A DNA stretch of 64,000 nucleotides from NCBI RefSeq assembly GCF_023228165.1, contig NZ_JALOBS010000012.1, positions 86,551-150,550 on the forward strand, written 5' to 3'. This DNA is from Methylomonas sp. (GTDB lineage: Bacteria; Pseudomonadota; Gammaproteobacteria; Methylococcales; Methylomonadaceae). Positions 8,549-18,361 of the stretch are shown piece after piece. The notes under the pieces were generated by a model. That model was not told where the DNA came from, made no database searches, and was given only the letters and a program-made list of their open reading frames with translations. A program made the translations under genes and the position numbers. Positions within the stretch are counted from its first letter, which is position 1; each line of letters opens with the position of its first letter.

Positions 8549-10108
8549 ATGAAATTTCTTGCCGTTCATCCCAGTCCTTTGATGTATACCAAAGTTTTTT
8601 TGCGTCTGGAGCCCTTGGGTCTGGAGTTGGTAGCCGCCACGGCAAGGCAGCACGGTTGTCAGGTGCAGCTGATCGATTTGCAGACGGAAAACTATCAAGA
8701 CCTAAAACGGGTACTGGATGACTGGCAGCCGGATGTGGTGGCCTTTTCCCTGAATTATCTGGCCCACGTACCTGAGGTTATCGATCTGGCCAAACTGGCC
8801 AAGGACCGACTCCCGGGTAGTTTTGTCTTCATCGGGGGCCATAGTGCATCGTTTACTGCCGCGGAATTGCTGGAGCAGGGCGAAGGCAAAATCGACGCGA
8901 TTTTAAAAGGCGAAGGCGAGTCCGGTTTACCGTTGCTGTTGCAAGCCATCCGCGAAGATCGGGAAAATGCGCACACTGTGCCGGGCGTGGTGACATTGCA
9001 TGGCGAAGGCGCACAGCCCACCTTTGTGGCTAATCTGGATAATCTGTCGCCCGCGCGCGATTTGATCAAATACCGAAAAAAATACTTCCTGGGTACCCTA
9101 GACCCCTGTGCCTCGATCGAATTTTCCAGAGGTTGTCCCTGGGATTGCTCGTTTTGCAGCGCCTGGACGTTTTATGGTCGTAGTTATCGGGTCATGAGTC
9201 CGGAAAAAGTGGTTGAGGAAATCGAGCGGGTCAGAGAGCCAGGCCTTTTTATTGTCGACGACGTGGCTTTTATCCAGGAAAAAATGGGTTTTGCAATTGG
9301 TGAAGCGATTGCCAGAAAAGGCATCAAGAAAGAGTACTATCTTGAAACCCGTGGCGATGTGCTGTTGCGCAATAAGGATGTGTTTAAATTCTGGAAACAA
9401 CTGGGCATGCGCTACATGTTTTTGGGCATTGAAGCCATCGATGCCGAAGGCCTGGAAAAATTTCGCAAACGTATCAATCTTAATCGCAATTTCGAAGCGC
9501 TGGAATTTGCCCGCTCCTTGGGTATCCATGTCGCGATCAACATCATTGCGGATACCGATTGGGACCACGAACGCTTTCGCATAGTCAGAGAGTGGTGCAA
9601 GGAAGTGCCGGAAATCGTCAATATCAGTGTCAACACCCCCTATCCGGGCACCGAAAGCTGGCTGACCGAATCGCGCAAGCTAACTACCCAGGATTATCGT
9701 CTGTTCGATATTCAGCATGCGGTGCTACCCACTCGGTTACCCTTAGCGGAGTTTTACGCCGAGATGGTGGAAACCCAGCGGGTGATGTTCACTAAACATA
9801 TGGGCTGGAAGGCCATGCGCGACATGTCCAAGATCATCGCCGGTAACGTCATGCGCGGCCAGACCAACTTTGTGCGTAACCTTTGGAAATTCGATAAGGT
9901 ATTTAATCCGGCCCTGCAGTTGGCGGATCATGAAATGCCGGTCAAATACAAAATGAAACCGCCGGTGCGCGATGTCAAACACGCCAGCGCTAAAGCCCTG
10001 TCGAAATCCCTATACGTGCACCAGCCTTTGGGCCGGGTTAGTCGACAACTGGACGACGATACCGAGCGCTTTGTCGATGAAACACGGGGTGTGGAGTCGG
10101 AAGGTTAA
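8549..10108 (+). CDS. hpnR: Hopanoid C-3 methylase
   Basis: B12-binding radical SAM methylase that methylates bacteriohopanepolyols at ring carbon C-3. The N-terminus MKFLAVHPSPLMYTKVFLRL starts the cobalamin-binding Rossmann domain; IGGHSASF and ILKGEGE belong to it. The radical SAM motif RGCPWDCSFC lies near residue 198, followed by FIVDDVAF and LETRGDVLL. The C-terminal third (YAEMVETQRVMFTKHMGWKA onward) is typical of HpnR. The ATG at 8549 has AAGGGG eight bases upstream; the frame is open further upstream but without family sequence. Length is 519 residues. 3-methylhopanoids are characteristic of many gammaproteobacterial methanotrophs and of some other bacteria. Confidence 0.92.
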   Translation: MKFLAVHPSPLMYTKVFLRLEPLGLELVAATARQHGCQVQLIDLQTENYQDLKRVLDDWQPDVVAFSLNYLAHVPEVIDLAKLAKDRLPGSFVFIGGHSASFTAAELLEQGEGKIDAILKGEGESGLPLLLQAIREDRENAHTVPGVVTLHGEGAQPTFVANLDNLSPARDLIKYRKKYFLGTLDPCASIEFSRGCPWDCSFCSAWTFYGRSYRVMSPEKVVEEIERVREPGLFIVDDVAFIQEKMGFAIGEAIARKGIKKEYYLETRGDVLLRNKDVFKFWKQLGMRYMFLGIEAIDAEGLEKFRKRINLNRNFEALEFARSLGIHVAINIIADTDWDHERFRIVREWCKEVPEIVNISVNTPYPGTESWLTESRKLTTQDYRLFDIQHAVLPTRLPLAEFYAEMVETQRVMFTKHMGWKAMRDMSKIIAGNVMRGQTNFVRNLWKFDKVFNPALQLADHEMPVKYKMKPPVRDVKHASAKALSKSLYVHQPLGRVSRQLDDDTERFVDETRGVESEG

Positions 10109-10717
10109 GGTTAGTCCTACGCTATTTTAGTTGCCAGCCCATTCGCCTGGTCAATGGGTATGCTTTTCGCTGCTTAGCATGAGTAGCTGTCGCGCAAATG
10201 CTTGCAAACCGCCTGATTATGCGCGGACAATAAATGGCAAATAAGGCTGTCCTTCAAAATCCAGGTGCGATTTACTCTAAAGGGCATAAAAGCTTGGGTA
10301 ATCGCACAATTCGAAGCCAACATTCCTCCTATTACGCTATTGTTAACCGGAGCTGACTGGCTTGATTCGACTGCAAGCCTTTACGCCAATAAATTCAGCG
10401 GATGGACCGTGCCGAATATCAGTCGGCCAAGAAGATAAAACGAAACTCAACATCGTTCACCATGTAGAAGACATTGAGAATGCACTAAAAAACGTACGAT
10501 ATAGAATGATGAAAAAAATCGGCTAGACTTCATAAGCGCTTGTGGCGATATTGAGCCGATCAAATAATTGAAAATCGATACCTTCCTTTTCCCTAATGTG
10601 TGCCAAGGACGCGATTTTTTCAGCCGAGATTTCACTTCTTACAAACAAATCGATTGAATTACAAAATCTACGCTATTTCCCGAAACCGCTTTGAGCATTT
10701 ATTAGGCTACGACCGAC
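10109..10717. other. 609-bp stretch without a supported gene
   Basis: Nothing convincing lies between hpnR and the chemotaxis receptor. One plus-strand frame (about 10213-10438) is open for roughly 75 codons without an ATG and includes AWVIAQFEANIPPITLLLTG and DWLDSTASLYANKFSGW. A second frame ends at the TAG near 10526 after NIVHHVEDIENALKN. They could be remnants of a decayed gene, but neither has a start or a recognisable family. The last 40 bases before 10718 would hold the receptor promoter; no clear sigma-70 or sigma-28 motif was picked out. Confidence 0.4.
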
Positions 10718-12340
10718 ATGTTAAATAGTTTATCCATATCAACCAAACTTTGGCTAATGTCTTTGTTTGGTTCCTTATTCCTGGTTGGGGCAACGGTGCT
10801 GGGTTATTTCGCTTTAAATAATGTCAGTCATGCCGCTTGGCGTATGGGGCAGGGTAAGGACGTCGTCGCCGATATCCTCCCGCCTCCCTTGTATCTCGTC
10901 GAATCTCAATTGATTGCCAAAACGTTGCTCTATGAAGCGAATAGTGATCACAGCCAATTGCACACCAGGCTAATGGAGCTCAAAACTGATTACGTTCAGC
11001 GTAATCACTATTGGGACGTTAATCAGGACATTACTCCCCAAGTGAAACAATCCCTGCTTGGGGACCAACGTAAACAGGCAGACTTGTGGTGGCATGAGTT
11101 GGAGGAGCGGTTCATTCCCGCAATCGACCATGCCGACCTGGAGGCGGCCCGCACATCCATGAACAATTTGGATGCGTATTATGCACAGCATCGCGCGGGA
11201 GTAGATAAAACCGTTGTGGTTTCTACCGAGTTCGCAGACGATACCTATGAGCAGCTAGGTCGTGCCGGAGACCGGGCAACTTTGTTTCTGGTCAGTGCGG
11301 CAATGACTGGCGCTTTCCTTTCCCTGATCATGGCGTACTTGGTTATTAGGCAAATCCGCAAAAATCTACAATTGGCCGGTAAGGTTACACAGGCTATCGC
11401 AGCCGGCGATCTGACGATATCCATACCCGTCTCCGGTCAAGATGAAATCGGACAGTTACTCGTTAAGATATCTCAAATGCGCGACAATCTTCACAAACTT
11501 ATATTCGATATTCGTAATGAAGTCACCCAACTTATCCGGCACTCCGCTGAACTGCGCGATGCCGCCGCAAACGGGGCGACTGTTGCCCATAACCAGTCCG
11601 ACGCGGCCAGTAATATTGCTGTAACCATAGAAGAGCTTTCCGTTTCTCTGGATCTGGTCGATAACAATGCGGGTGATGCTCGCCGCGTCGCCCTCCAGTC
11701 GGGCCAGCGTGCGCAGGAGTCTACAAAAGTCATTGAAGCGACGGCCATGGAAATGCAGAAAATTTCCGATGTAGTGTTAAACGCCGCCAACAACATTCGT
11801 AATTTGGAATCAATAAGCTCTGAAATTACCGGTATTGTGAATGTTATCCATGATGTAGCGGATCAAACTAATTTACTTGCCCTCAACGCAGCTATCGAAG
11901 CGGCCCGTGCTGGAGCCTATGGCAGGGGGTTTGCCGTTGTTGCAGATGAAGTACGAAAACTTGCGGAACGCACGAGATCGTCAAGTGGCGAGATTAAGCT
12001 AATGATGCAGAAAATACTTGAAGCGTCCCAAGCATCAGTAATCGCGATGGAAACAGGGGTCAAGGGGGTAGAATCCGGTGTGGCATTATCCCTTGATGCC
12101 GGGAAATCGGTGAAGGAAATACGAGAAGCCCAATCTCAAGTTACAATTTCGGTCGATGAAATTAGTGGTGCCATTAAAGAGCAATCCGCCGCAACGCGCG
12201 ACATTACCAAGCGAGTAGAGATGGTATCACAAGGCGCTGAGTCACTAGCCGTAACCGTAAATCAAACAAGACAAAGCGCGGAAGAACTAGCCTGTCAGGC
12301 GGAAAATCTGGATAAGTTAACGTCACGATTTCGTTTTTAA
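10718..12340 (+). CDS. Methyl-accepting chemotaxis protein
   Basis: Inner-membrane chemoreceptor of 540 residues. Transmembrane segment 1 is near residues 10-32 (LWLMSLFGSLFLVGATVLGYF) and segment 2 near 188-210 (ATLFLVSAAMTGAFLSLIMAYLVI). Between them is an approximately 155-residue periplasmic helical sensor of the four-helix-bundle type. A HAMP domain follows (LAGKVTQAIAAGDLTISIPVSGQDEIGQL), then the cytoplasmic signalling coiled coil with the invariant hairpin tip IHDVADQTNLLALNAAIEAARAG. The last residues (TSRFRF) lack the NWETF pentapeptide used for CheR tethering. The gene stands alone; no che gene is nearby. The ligand is unknown. Confidence 0.95.
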   Translation: MLNSLSISTKLWLMSLFGSLFLVGATVLGYFALNNVSHAAWRMGQGKDVVADILPPPLYLVESQLIAKTLLYEANSDHSQLHTRLMELKTDYVQRNHYWDVNQDITPQVKQSLLGDQRKQADLWWHELEERFIPAIDHADLEAARTSMNNLDAYYAQHRAGVDKTVVVSTEFADDTYEQLGRAGDRATLFLVSAAMTGAFLSLIMAYLVIRQIRKNLQLAGKVTQAIAAGDLTISIPVSGQDEIGQLLVKISQMRDNLHKLIFDIRNEVTQLIRHSAELRDAAANGATVAHNQSDAASNIAVTIEELSVSLDLVDNNAGDARRVALQSGQRAQESTKVIEATAMEMQKISDVVLNAANNIRNLESISSEITGIVNVIHDVADQTNLLALNAAIEAARAGAYGRGFAVVADEVRKLAERTRSSSGEIKLMMQKILEASQASVIAMETGVKGVESGVALSLDAGKSVKEIREAQSQVTISVDEISGAIKEQSAATRDITKRVEMVSQGAESLAVTVNQTRQSAEELACQAENLDKLTSRFRF

Positions 12341-12683
12341 CATAAAAAATCGCTCCCAACTACCCGGTCTTGGGGTGAGGCTTTTATTGTCCTCTGGCTC
12401 TGATGGCATTCGCCCATTCCCAACTCGGCAGGTCTTCGGCTTCATAATGAGCCCTAGATCCCGTCAGGTACTTTGGAATGTAGGTGTTACCTTTTATGCC
12501 ATTATTGCATTTTATCCACGCAATTCGTTGCTGTTCATCCCTGTCTTTGTGGATTTGATAATTTAGGGGTAAAACGTTGCCAACGACCCATAGCAGTCAT
12601 TGGCATCATATCTCAACAAAAAATACACATTGTTTTTCGTCAATTAATACAATTAGAATTCTTTCTGGATAAAAATCCCATTA

Positions 12684-15600
12684 ATGAATAACTCAGGCGC
12701 AAAAGCTGCATTAAAAGGCTACCGATTCCAAACGTTATACACTTTAGTTGAAATCCTTGAATCCAATCACAGTGATTACGTATTTCAACCTGAAGGAGAG
12801 GAAGACTTAGCGATAAGAAAAAATGGCGAATTAACTCGTGTGATTCAAGTAAAAGCCAGAAATGAAAAGTTGACGTTATCCAGTTTTAACCCCGATAAGA
12901 AAGATTCATTTTTCCACAGGGTGTCCGATTTGCTAAGTACGCATTCTGGTTTATCTATTGAAGTCGTCTGCTTTGGGGAAATCGGCAGTGAAATAGAAAA
13001 AGCGTGGTCAGGGGATGTGAATACCCGTTCTTCAATCACTGAAAAACTTAAAAAGCATGGTATTGACAAACAAAGGATTGAAATATTTTTCGAAAAAATA
13101 CATTGGCTTGTTGTATCGGAACAGGATTTGCAAAGTAGGCTGCAAAACCATTTAACCCAAACAATGACCGCTGGCGACCCTAGCAGCGCTTTTTCTTTAT
13201 TATTGGCTTGGCTTTATTACGCTGCCGAATATAAAGAAAAAATCACCAAGCAGGATTTAATTAATAAGATTAATGCTGTTGGTAGATACTTGTCAGAAAG
13301 AGCCGCACACCATCAGGAATGGTTCAAATCAATAAAACCTTTAATTGAAGAAGACCAAGCCCATCAACAAGAGCATCTTGCAAGCGAATTTTATAAGGGT
13401 GTTTCCTCCCGTTTTAGCCACATTCAAGCGGGCTTGGATATATCCCGTTCAGAACAAATAGACAAGATTGAGCAGGCATTCCTAAACGGGAACCGAACAG
13501 TCATTGTGCATGGCGCTTCAGGGCAAGGTAAAACAACGCTGGCTTATCGTTACTTGCATGATTTTGTTCCCGAAGAGTGGCGTTTTCAAATCAGTTTTAT
13601 CGACAGCCGAAGCCATGCCGAAAATATTGCTTCGGCAATAGCCAATCATCTCTCTGTTTTTAAAGCTGATTTGTATCTTTATATTGATGTATCGCCGCGA
13701 GACTTGGATTGGACAGCACTAGTCAAAACGTTATTGGATAAACCAAACATCAAGATTCTTGTCACGATCCGCGAGGAAGACTTGGCTCGGCAAAATGTGC
13801 CAAATGTTGAGTTGGGCTTTCCTCTGAGTGTGCCCTTAGATTTTAATCAATCAGAAGCGGAAAAAATCTACCATAACCTGCTGGATAAAAAAGTAGCTAA
13901 TCCATACCCATCCTTTAGGGATGCATGGCATCGGTTCGGCGGCAATGGGGCGTTACTCGAATACGTTTATTTTCTTACCCAAACTGAATCGCTCAAAGAC
14001 CGATTGGATTTTCAGGTCAAACGCTTACGAGAAGAAATAAGGCAATCAAGATTAGAAACGGACACCTTAAAAGCATTGTTTTTCTGCGCGGTAGCAACCG
14101 CTTATGAATCGCGCATACAACTGGCTGAATTGGTTAACGTCATCAATTTATTCGATCCATCAGGTACGTTCGGGTTGTTTGAAGAGGAATATTTAATCCG
14201 CTGTTCGGATGACAAAAGATACATTGAGCCATTACACCCATTGCGCTCAAAATTACTGGTTGAGGTTATTAGCGATCCTGCGTTCAACCCGTGGATAAAC
14301 GCAGCAACAGCTGTGCTTCCGTGCATAATGGAAGCCGATTTGGAAAGCTTTTTATTGTACGCCTTTGCCGAACATCCACTGGAATATTCGGCTATTTACC
14401 AAAAGCTTGCAGGGCTAACACTTCATAGTTGGCGAGGTTACGCAGGGGTTTGTAAAGCGTTAATTTGGTATGGCATTTACGCTTATGTCGAAACCAATAA
14501 GGAAGTAATCGAGCAAGCCCGTTTGATGGCGGGCAACGGCGGCTGGAAATTTCTGTTAAGACCTGATCTAACGAATGTGTTGGATGAAGACCCTACCGAA
14601 TCCATCTTAGAAATGTTGGGTAAAAATAATCCTGAAAAACTGGCTGAGATCAAGCGTCTTAGAAATCAGGTATCGTCACCAGACATTATTTATCAAGGTT
14701 TGAAAACTTGGCTAAATAACACGTCATTTGACCTAGCTAAGCCAGAAAATGAAACCGATTGGCTTGGTTTGAGTGAAATCCTATTTTGGTTAGACTGGTT
14801 AAAAATTAGTGAAAGCTATGACGCAAAATGGCTGCTAAAAAGTGGCTTAGTTTCAGAAATATCAACCATCGCTTGTTTGTCAGAATTAACGTTGGCCCTT
14901 TATCATTACAACAAGCAAATCTACAACAGCTTCATCCATTCCAATAAATTAGAAATTGAAAAGCTATTTCAAAAACAAACCAATACCTTGTGGCTAGAGC
15001 AGAAACCAGAAAATCCAATTGCTCATTATGTTGTGCCGATGGAATCGGCTGATGACAGTGCCAAACAAAATTTTTCAACGCGACTAAACGAACAAACAGT
15101 TTACCGCGCAGAAATTCTTAGAAAGCTATTTCCTGAAGCGAAAAAGTTTGGTGGAATAGGCTACGGACATCATTTCCCCTTTATAGAATTACCTTATGAC
15201 GAAGCAAATAAGCCAGGTATTTTGAAATCATCATTCCCAATAATGCCCTTAGTAAACATCAATGCAACTTATGCAAATTTAGCAGATTATTCGAATCGTC
15301 CAGATGATTGGAAAATGTATGCTGAAAACATTATTTCAACCAGAAAAAAAATCATTGCCGGTTTAACTTGCCTTAATAAAGCGTTAATCGCTTTTTTTAA
15401 AAATCGTAAGCCACCGCCGATCATGGGTTGGAAAATAGATGAAGGCTATTGGGAAGAATTGTCGAGAATCAATATGTTGTCCTCCATGCTCCCAAAACTA
15501 GCAGTTGACCCCTGGGGATACACTAGCGAAGGCACTAAAAATAATTCAGAAAATTCCCACTCAAATCGCCCAACGCAAATCAATGCCTCGGTGATGTTAG

Positions 15601-16832
15601 CCGAATATAACAATTATCAAAAAGCATGGGGCGACTATTTACACAGCATTATCAATTTTGTTACACAATCCCATCTTGTTTTAACAGTTAATGGTTTTAT
15701 CGGACATCGACCAAAATATGAACATGCGTTGGTATATCAAAAAGCCGAAGAACTTGGTCATTCCTGTTCTCCGCACCATATTCACCTAACCGTAGTAAAT
15801 CTCAATAATGCAAAATGTGAGTTAACGAACTTTCAAACGGAATTTAGCAATAGGTTTAAAGTCTTAGTTGACATATCCACTTTAAAAAAGCTTGAAGAAC
15901 AAGAAGCAGCTAAACTCGAAAAAGCCTGGCATCTGTGGTATCAATTTGCCCATCATCCCAACCAGTACTGGAAAGAAGCACCTGATGTGCGAGCAGCGGC
16001 AATTACCAGAAAAGTACAGACTGATTTAATAAGCGGCGTCAAAAAAGCACTAGTCAATAATCCGGATTCTGGATGGCAAGCCAAGCTGCTAAGTGACACC
16101 TATTGCTATGAAGAACAACCTGCTTTGTGGATCAGCTTGGAATTAAAGGATTTAACTTCATTAGAAAGTGCATACGCCAAAGTTATTGATGTACTGATTG
16201 GTGCAATTCGCCCTCTTGAATATAAAGATTTAAGGTATTTTGTACTGACTAACCATTGGCAACATATCGTTATTATTCCAATGCTACAGGGGTTGACTTT
16301 AAATCATATTGCTTGGCGAATATTAACTAGTTCATTTACAGGTGATGACCCCGTCTTATCTGACGATAAGGTATGGTTAAACATTCCGATAGCACTTCCT
16401 GAAAACGCTGTAAATTACTTTCAATTTGAACAAATAAAAGATGATAACTTTGAAAAAATTCAACTACTTAGTAAAGAGTTAGCTGAGCTGTATGCTGCGA
16501 CTTCTCATCTATCAAATTTCATTGAGATCTCGAAAAAACTGAACAGTGTAGGCCTAGATATACTTCAAGGTTATTTATCAAAATTTCATAAAAAGCTTGC
16601 TGAAAATATATCAACCGTTGATGCCATCATAATGGATTTAAAAAATGGAATGAAAATTAACGATGATCTTAAATTAGAAGCATTGGAGCTATGCGAAAAC
16701 GCGATATATCCTTATGGCAAACCAGATGATGATCAAATAATAATTAATTTGGATGATTGTAAAGAATGGTCAACACTTATTAATGAAGCTATAAAAATGT
16801 TACAAGTAGCTGAATGGAGCTTATTCACATAG
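12684..16832 (+). CDS. Nuclease-STAND ATPase (DUF4297/Cap4-like N-terminus), candidate anti-phage protein
   Basis: A 1382-residue protein with three visible parts. Residues 1-150 resemble the DUF4297/Cap4 double-strand DNA nuclease: GYRFQTLYTLVEIL, EGEEDLAIR (E40, D41) and the QVK core at 55-57 give the E-D...QxK pattern. Residues about 265-480 form a STAND/AAA-type ATPase with Walker A GASGQGKT (277-284), a hydrophobic ADLYLYIDVSP strand and the sensor-like KILVTIREED. The remaining 900 residues have no motif I recognise and would be the ligand-sensing part, as in Avs proteins. The gene is clearly AT-richer than its neighbours and stands alone between a receptor gene and thyA, suggesting transfer. 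Defence function is inference. Confidence 0.75.
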   Translation: MNNSGAKAALKGYRFQTLYTLVEILESNHSDYVFQPEGEEDLAIRKNGELTRVIQVKARNEKLTLSSFNPDKKDSFFHRVSDLLSTHSGLSIEVVCFGEIGSEIEKAWSGDVNTRSSITEKLKKHGIDKQRIEIFFEKIHWLVVSEQDLQSRLQNHLTQTMTAGDPSSAFSLLLAWLYYAAEYKEKITKQDLINKINAVGRYLSERAAHHQEWFKSIKPLIEEDQAHQQEHLASEFYKGVSSRFSHIQAGLDISRSEQIDKIEQAFLNGNRTVIVHGASGQGKTTLAYRYLHDFVPEEWRFQISFIDSRSHAENIASAIANHLSVFKADLYLYIDVSPRDLDWTALVKTLLDKPNIKILVTIREEDLARQNVPNVELGFPLSVPLDFNQSEAEKIYHNLLDKKVANPYPSFRDAWHRFGGNGALLEYVYFLTQTESLKDRLDFQVKRLREEIRQSRLETDTLKALFFCAVATAYESRIQLAELVNVINLFDPSGTFGLFEEEYLIRCSDDKRYIEPLHPLRSKLLVEVISDPAFNPWINAATAVLPCIMEADLESFLLYAFAEHPLEYSAIYQKLAGLTLHSWRGYAGVCKALIWYGIYAYVETNKEVIEQARLMAGNGGWKFLLRPDLTNVLDEDPTESILEMLGKNNPEKLAEIKRLRNQVSSPDIIYQGLKTWLNNTSFDLAKPENETDWLGLSEILFWLDWLKISESYDAKWLLKSGLVSEISTIACLSELTLALYHYNKQIYNSFIHSNKLEIEKLFQKQTNTLWLEQKPENPIAHYVVPMESADDSAKQNFSTRLNEQTVYRAEILRKLFPEAKKFGGIGYGHHFPFIELPYDEANKPGILKSSFPIMPLVNINATYANLADYSNRPDDWKMYAENIISTRKKIIAGLTCLNKALIAFFKNRKPPPIMGWKIDEGYWEELSRINMLSSMLPKLAVDPWGYTSEGTKNNSENSHSNRPTQINASVMLAEYNNYQKAWGDYLHSIINFVTQSHLVLTVNGFIGHRPKYEHALVYQKAEELGHSCSPHHIHLTVVNLNNAKCELTNFQTEFSNRFKVLVDISTLKKLEEQEAAKLEKAWHLWYQFAHHPNQYWKEAPDVRAAAITRKVQTDLISGVKKALVNNPDSGWQAKLLSDTYCYEEQPALWISLELKDLTSLESAYAKVIDVLIGAIRPLEYKDLRYFVLTNHWQHIVIIPMLQGLTLNHIAWRILTSSFTGDDPVLSDDKVWLNIPIALPENAVNYFQFEQIKDDNFEKIQLLSKELAELYAATSHLSNFIEISKKLNSVGLDILQGYLSKFHKKLAENISTVDAIIMDLKNGMKINDDLKLEALELCENAIYPYGKPDDDQIIINLDDCKEWSTLINEAIKMLQVAEWSLFT

Positions 16833-16912
16833 AGTTCTTAACAAGAAAATCCAAATGTAAACGTCTGCTTTTGGCCGATCTTTGCCGATGACAGTAATCA
16901 AAACGGAATATA

Positions 16913-17746
16913 TCAAACCGAAATGGGGGCCTTGATGGCGGCGTGGGATTGATAATTGACAATTTCGAAATCCTCATACCGATATTCGAAAATAGAGTCC
17001 GGCTTGCGTTTGATTTTCAGCGTAGGCAGTGGAAACGGCTGCCGGCGTAACTGCAATTGGGCTTGCTCGATATGGTTCAGATACAAATGCACATCGCCGC
17101 CGCTCCAGACGAAATCGCCCACCTCCAAGTCACATTGTTGCGCCAGCATGTGCGTTAGCAGGGCATAGCTGGCGATATTGAACGGCAGGCCTAAAAAGGT
17201 ATCGCAGCTACGTTGATAAAGCTGGCAGGATAATTTGCCGTCCGCGACATAAAACTGAAACAGCGCATGACAAGCCGCCAAGGCCATTTTGCCGTTGCCG
17301 GCATTGGCTTGCGGCGATTGCGATTCGTCCGGTAAATCCGCCACATTCCATGCCGATACCAGCATGCGCCGACTGTTGGGCGTGCGTTTTATCTGCTCGA
17401 CGATTTGGGCGATCTGGTCGATGGTTTCGCCGTTGCCGGCCGGCCAGTTACGCCATTGGGCGCCGTATACCGGCCCCAAGTCCCCCTTTTTATCGGCCCA
17501 TTCGTCCCAAATGCTGACACCGTTCCGGTTCAGGTAGGCAATATTGGTGTCGCCGTTTAAAAACCATAGCAGTTCGTGAATGATGGATTTCAGGTGGACT
17601 TTTTTGGTGGTGACTAGCGGAAAGCCTTTTGCCAGATTGAAGCGCAGCTGATGGCCGAAAATCGACATAGTGCCGCTGCCAGTACGGTCGCCTTTTGGGT
17701 GGCCCTTGTCGAGTATGGTTTGTAGTAAATCCAGGTATTGCTGCAT
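16913..17746 (-). CDS. thyA: Thymidylate synthase
   Basis: Methylates dUMP to dTMP using methylene-tetrahydrofolate. Family blocks are intact: DRTGSGTMSIFGHQLRFNL, FPLVTTKKVHLKSIIHELLWFLNGDTN, the catalytic cysteine in LAACHALFQFYV (Cys159), YQRSCDTFLGLPFNIASYALL and GDVHLYLNH. At 277 residues it is slightly longer than E. coli ThyA; the extra residues sit just before the catalytic loop (SQSPQANAGNGKM). It is the last gene of a minus-strand run that begins with bamD. It converges with the nuclease-STAND gene, leaving an 80-bp gap with no evident terminator hairpin. Confidence 0.97.
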   Translation of the reverse strand: MQQYLDLLQTILDKGHPKGDRTGSGTMSIFGHQLRFNLAKGFPLVTTKKVHLKSIIHELLWFLNGDTNIAYLNRNGVSIWDEWADKKGDLGPVYGAQWRNWPAGNGETIDQIAQIVEQIKRTPNSRRMLVSAWNVADLPDESQSPQANAGNGKMALAACHALFQFYVADGKLSCQLYQRSCDTFLGLPFNIASYALLTHMLAQQCDLEVGDFVWSGGDVHLYLNHIEQAQLQLRRQPFPLPTLKIKRKPDSIFEYRYEDFEIVNYQSHAAIKAPISV

Positions 17747-17802
17747 GGCGGGTCGGAAAAGTTTTAAGAAGATAACGCGTTAACAGCGCGCATCGGATCG
17801 GC

Positions 17803-18357
17803 TTACCACATCAAATCATCAGGAATCTGAAACGCCGCATAAGGATCGTCTTCTACTGCTACATCTTGCGTGGCTTGATTTAACACCACAACGGCGAGGA
17901 CATCTCTATCCTGGATTTTGCGAGCGACTTCTGCGGGTACGATTTCGTATCCGGAGCTCAGATGGACAATGCCGGCGCGGCCATTGATGAGTGCTTCGCG
18001 GACTTTTTCCGCTACATACACCGTTTTGACCTTATTCTCATGATTAAATTGGTAACTCAGGCCGTTATTGTCTTGCTCGATTTTATTCAGCAGGGTGATT
18101 TGTTTGATTTGCGCGGCCAGGGCTTTTTGCTCTTCGATCTGCTTACGCTGGCGGTTCAGTTGCCGGTCGCGTTCGATTTGCTGTTGGCGGGCTTGCTCGG
18201 CACTGAGTTTGATGTCGTCGACGATTTCCACGCCGTTATTGCGCTGCAATTTGTCTTGTTTGCGCTTTTCGGCTTTGACTTGTTTGGCTTTGGCTTCACT
18301 AGTCAGGCCGGATTTCAGCAATTGGGCTTGTAAGGGATTGAGTTGCGGTTTTTTCAT
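17803..18357 (-). CDS. DUF2058 (YaiL-like) protein
   Basis: Conserved gammaproteobacterial protein of unknown function, 184 residues. The N-terminal half is a highly charged, lysine/glutamine/arginine-rich helix likely to form a coiled coil (AEQARQQQIERDRQLNRQRK); the C-terminal half contains the conserved YQFNHENKVKTVYVAEKVREAL and YEIVPAEVARKIQDRD blocks typical of DUF2058/YaiL. It follows the Uma2 gene by 4 bp and precedes thyA by 56 bp on the same strand, indicating cotranscription. No catalytic residue or export signal is visible, and no biochemical role is established for the family. Confidence 0.85.
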   Translation of the reverse strand: MKKPQLNPLQAQLLKSGLTSEAKAKQVKAEKRKQDKLQRNNGVEIVDDIKLSAEQARQQQIERDRQLNRQRKQIEEQKALAAQIKQITLLNKIEQDNNGLSYQFNHENKVKTVYVAEKVREALINGRAGIVHLSSGYEIVPAEVARKIQDRDVLAVVVLNQATQDVAVEDDPYAAFQIPDDLMW

Positions 18358-18361
18358 GGTG

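Noticed and set aside
10447..10635. 62-codon minus-strand frame in the gap before the chemotaxis receptor
   Set aside because: No ribosome site, no family, and a basic, unlikely composition; kept only as part of the geneless stretch.
12375..12566. 63-codon plus-strand frame between the receptor and the nuclease-STAND gene
   Set aside because: Weak composition and no start signal; nothing recognisable.
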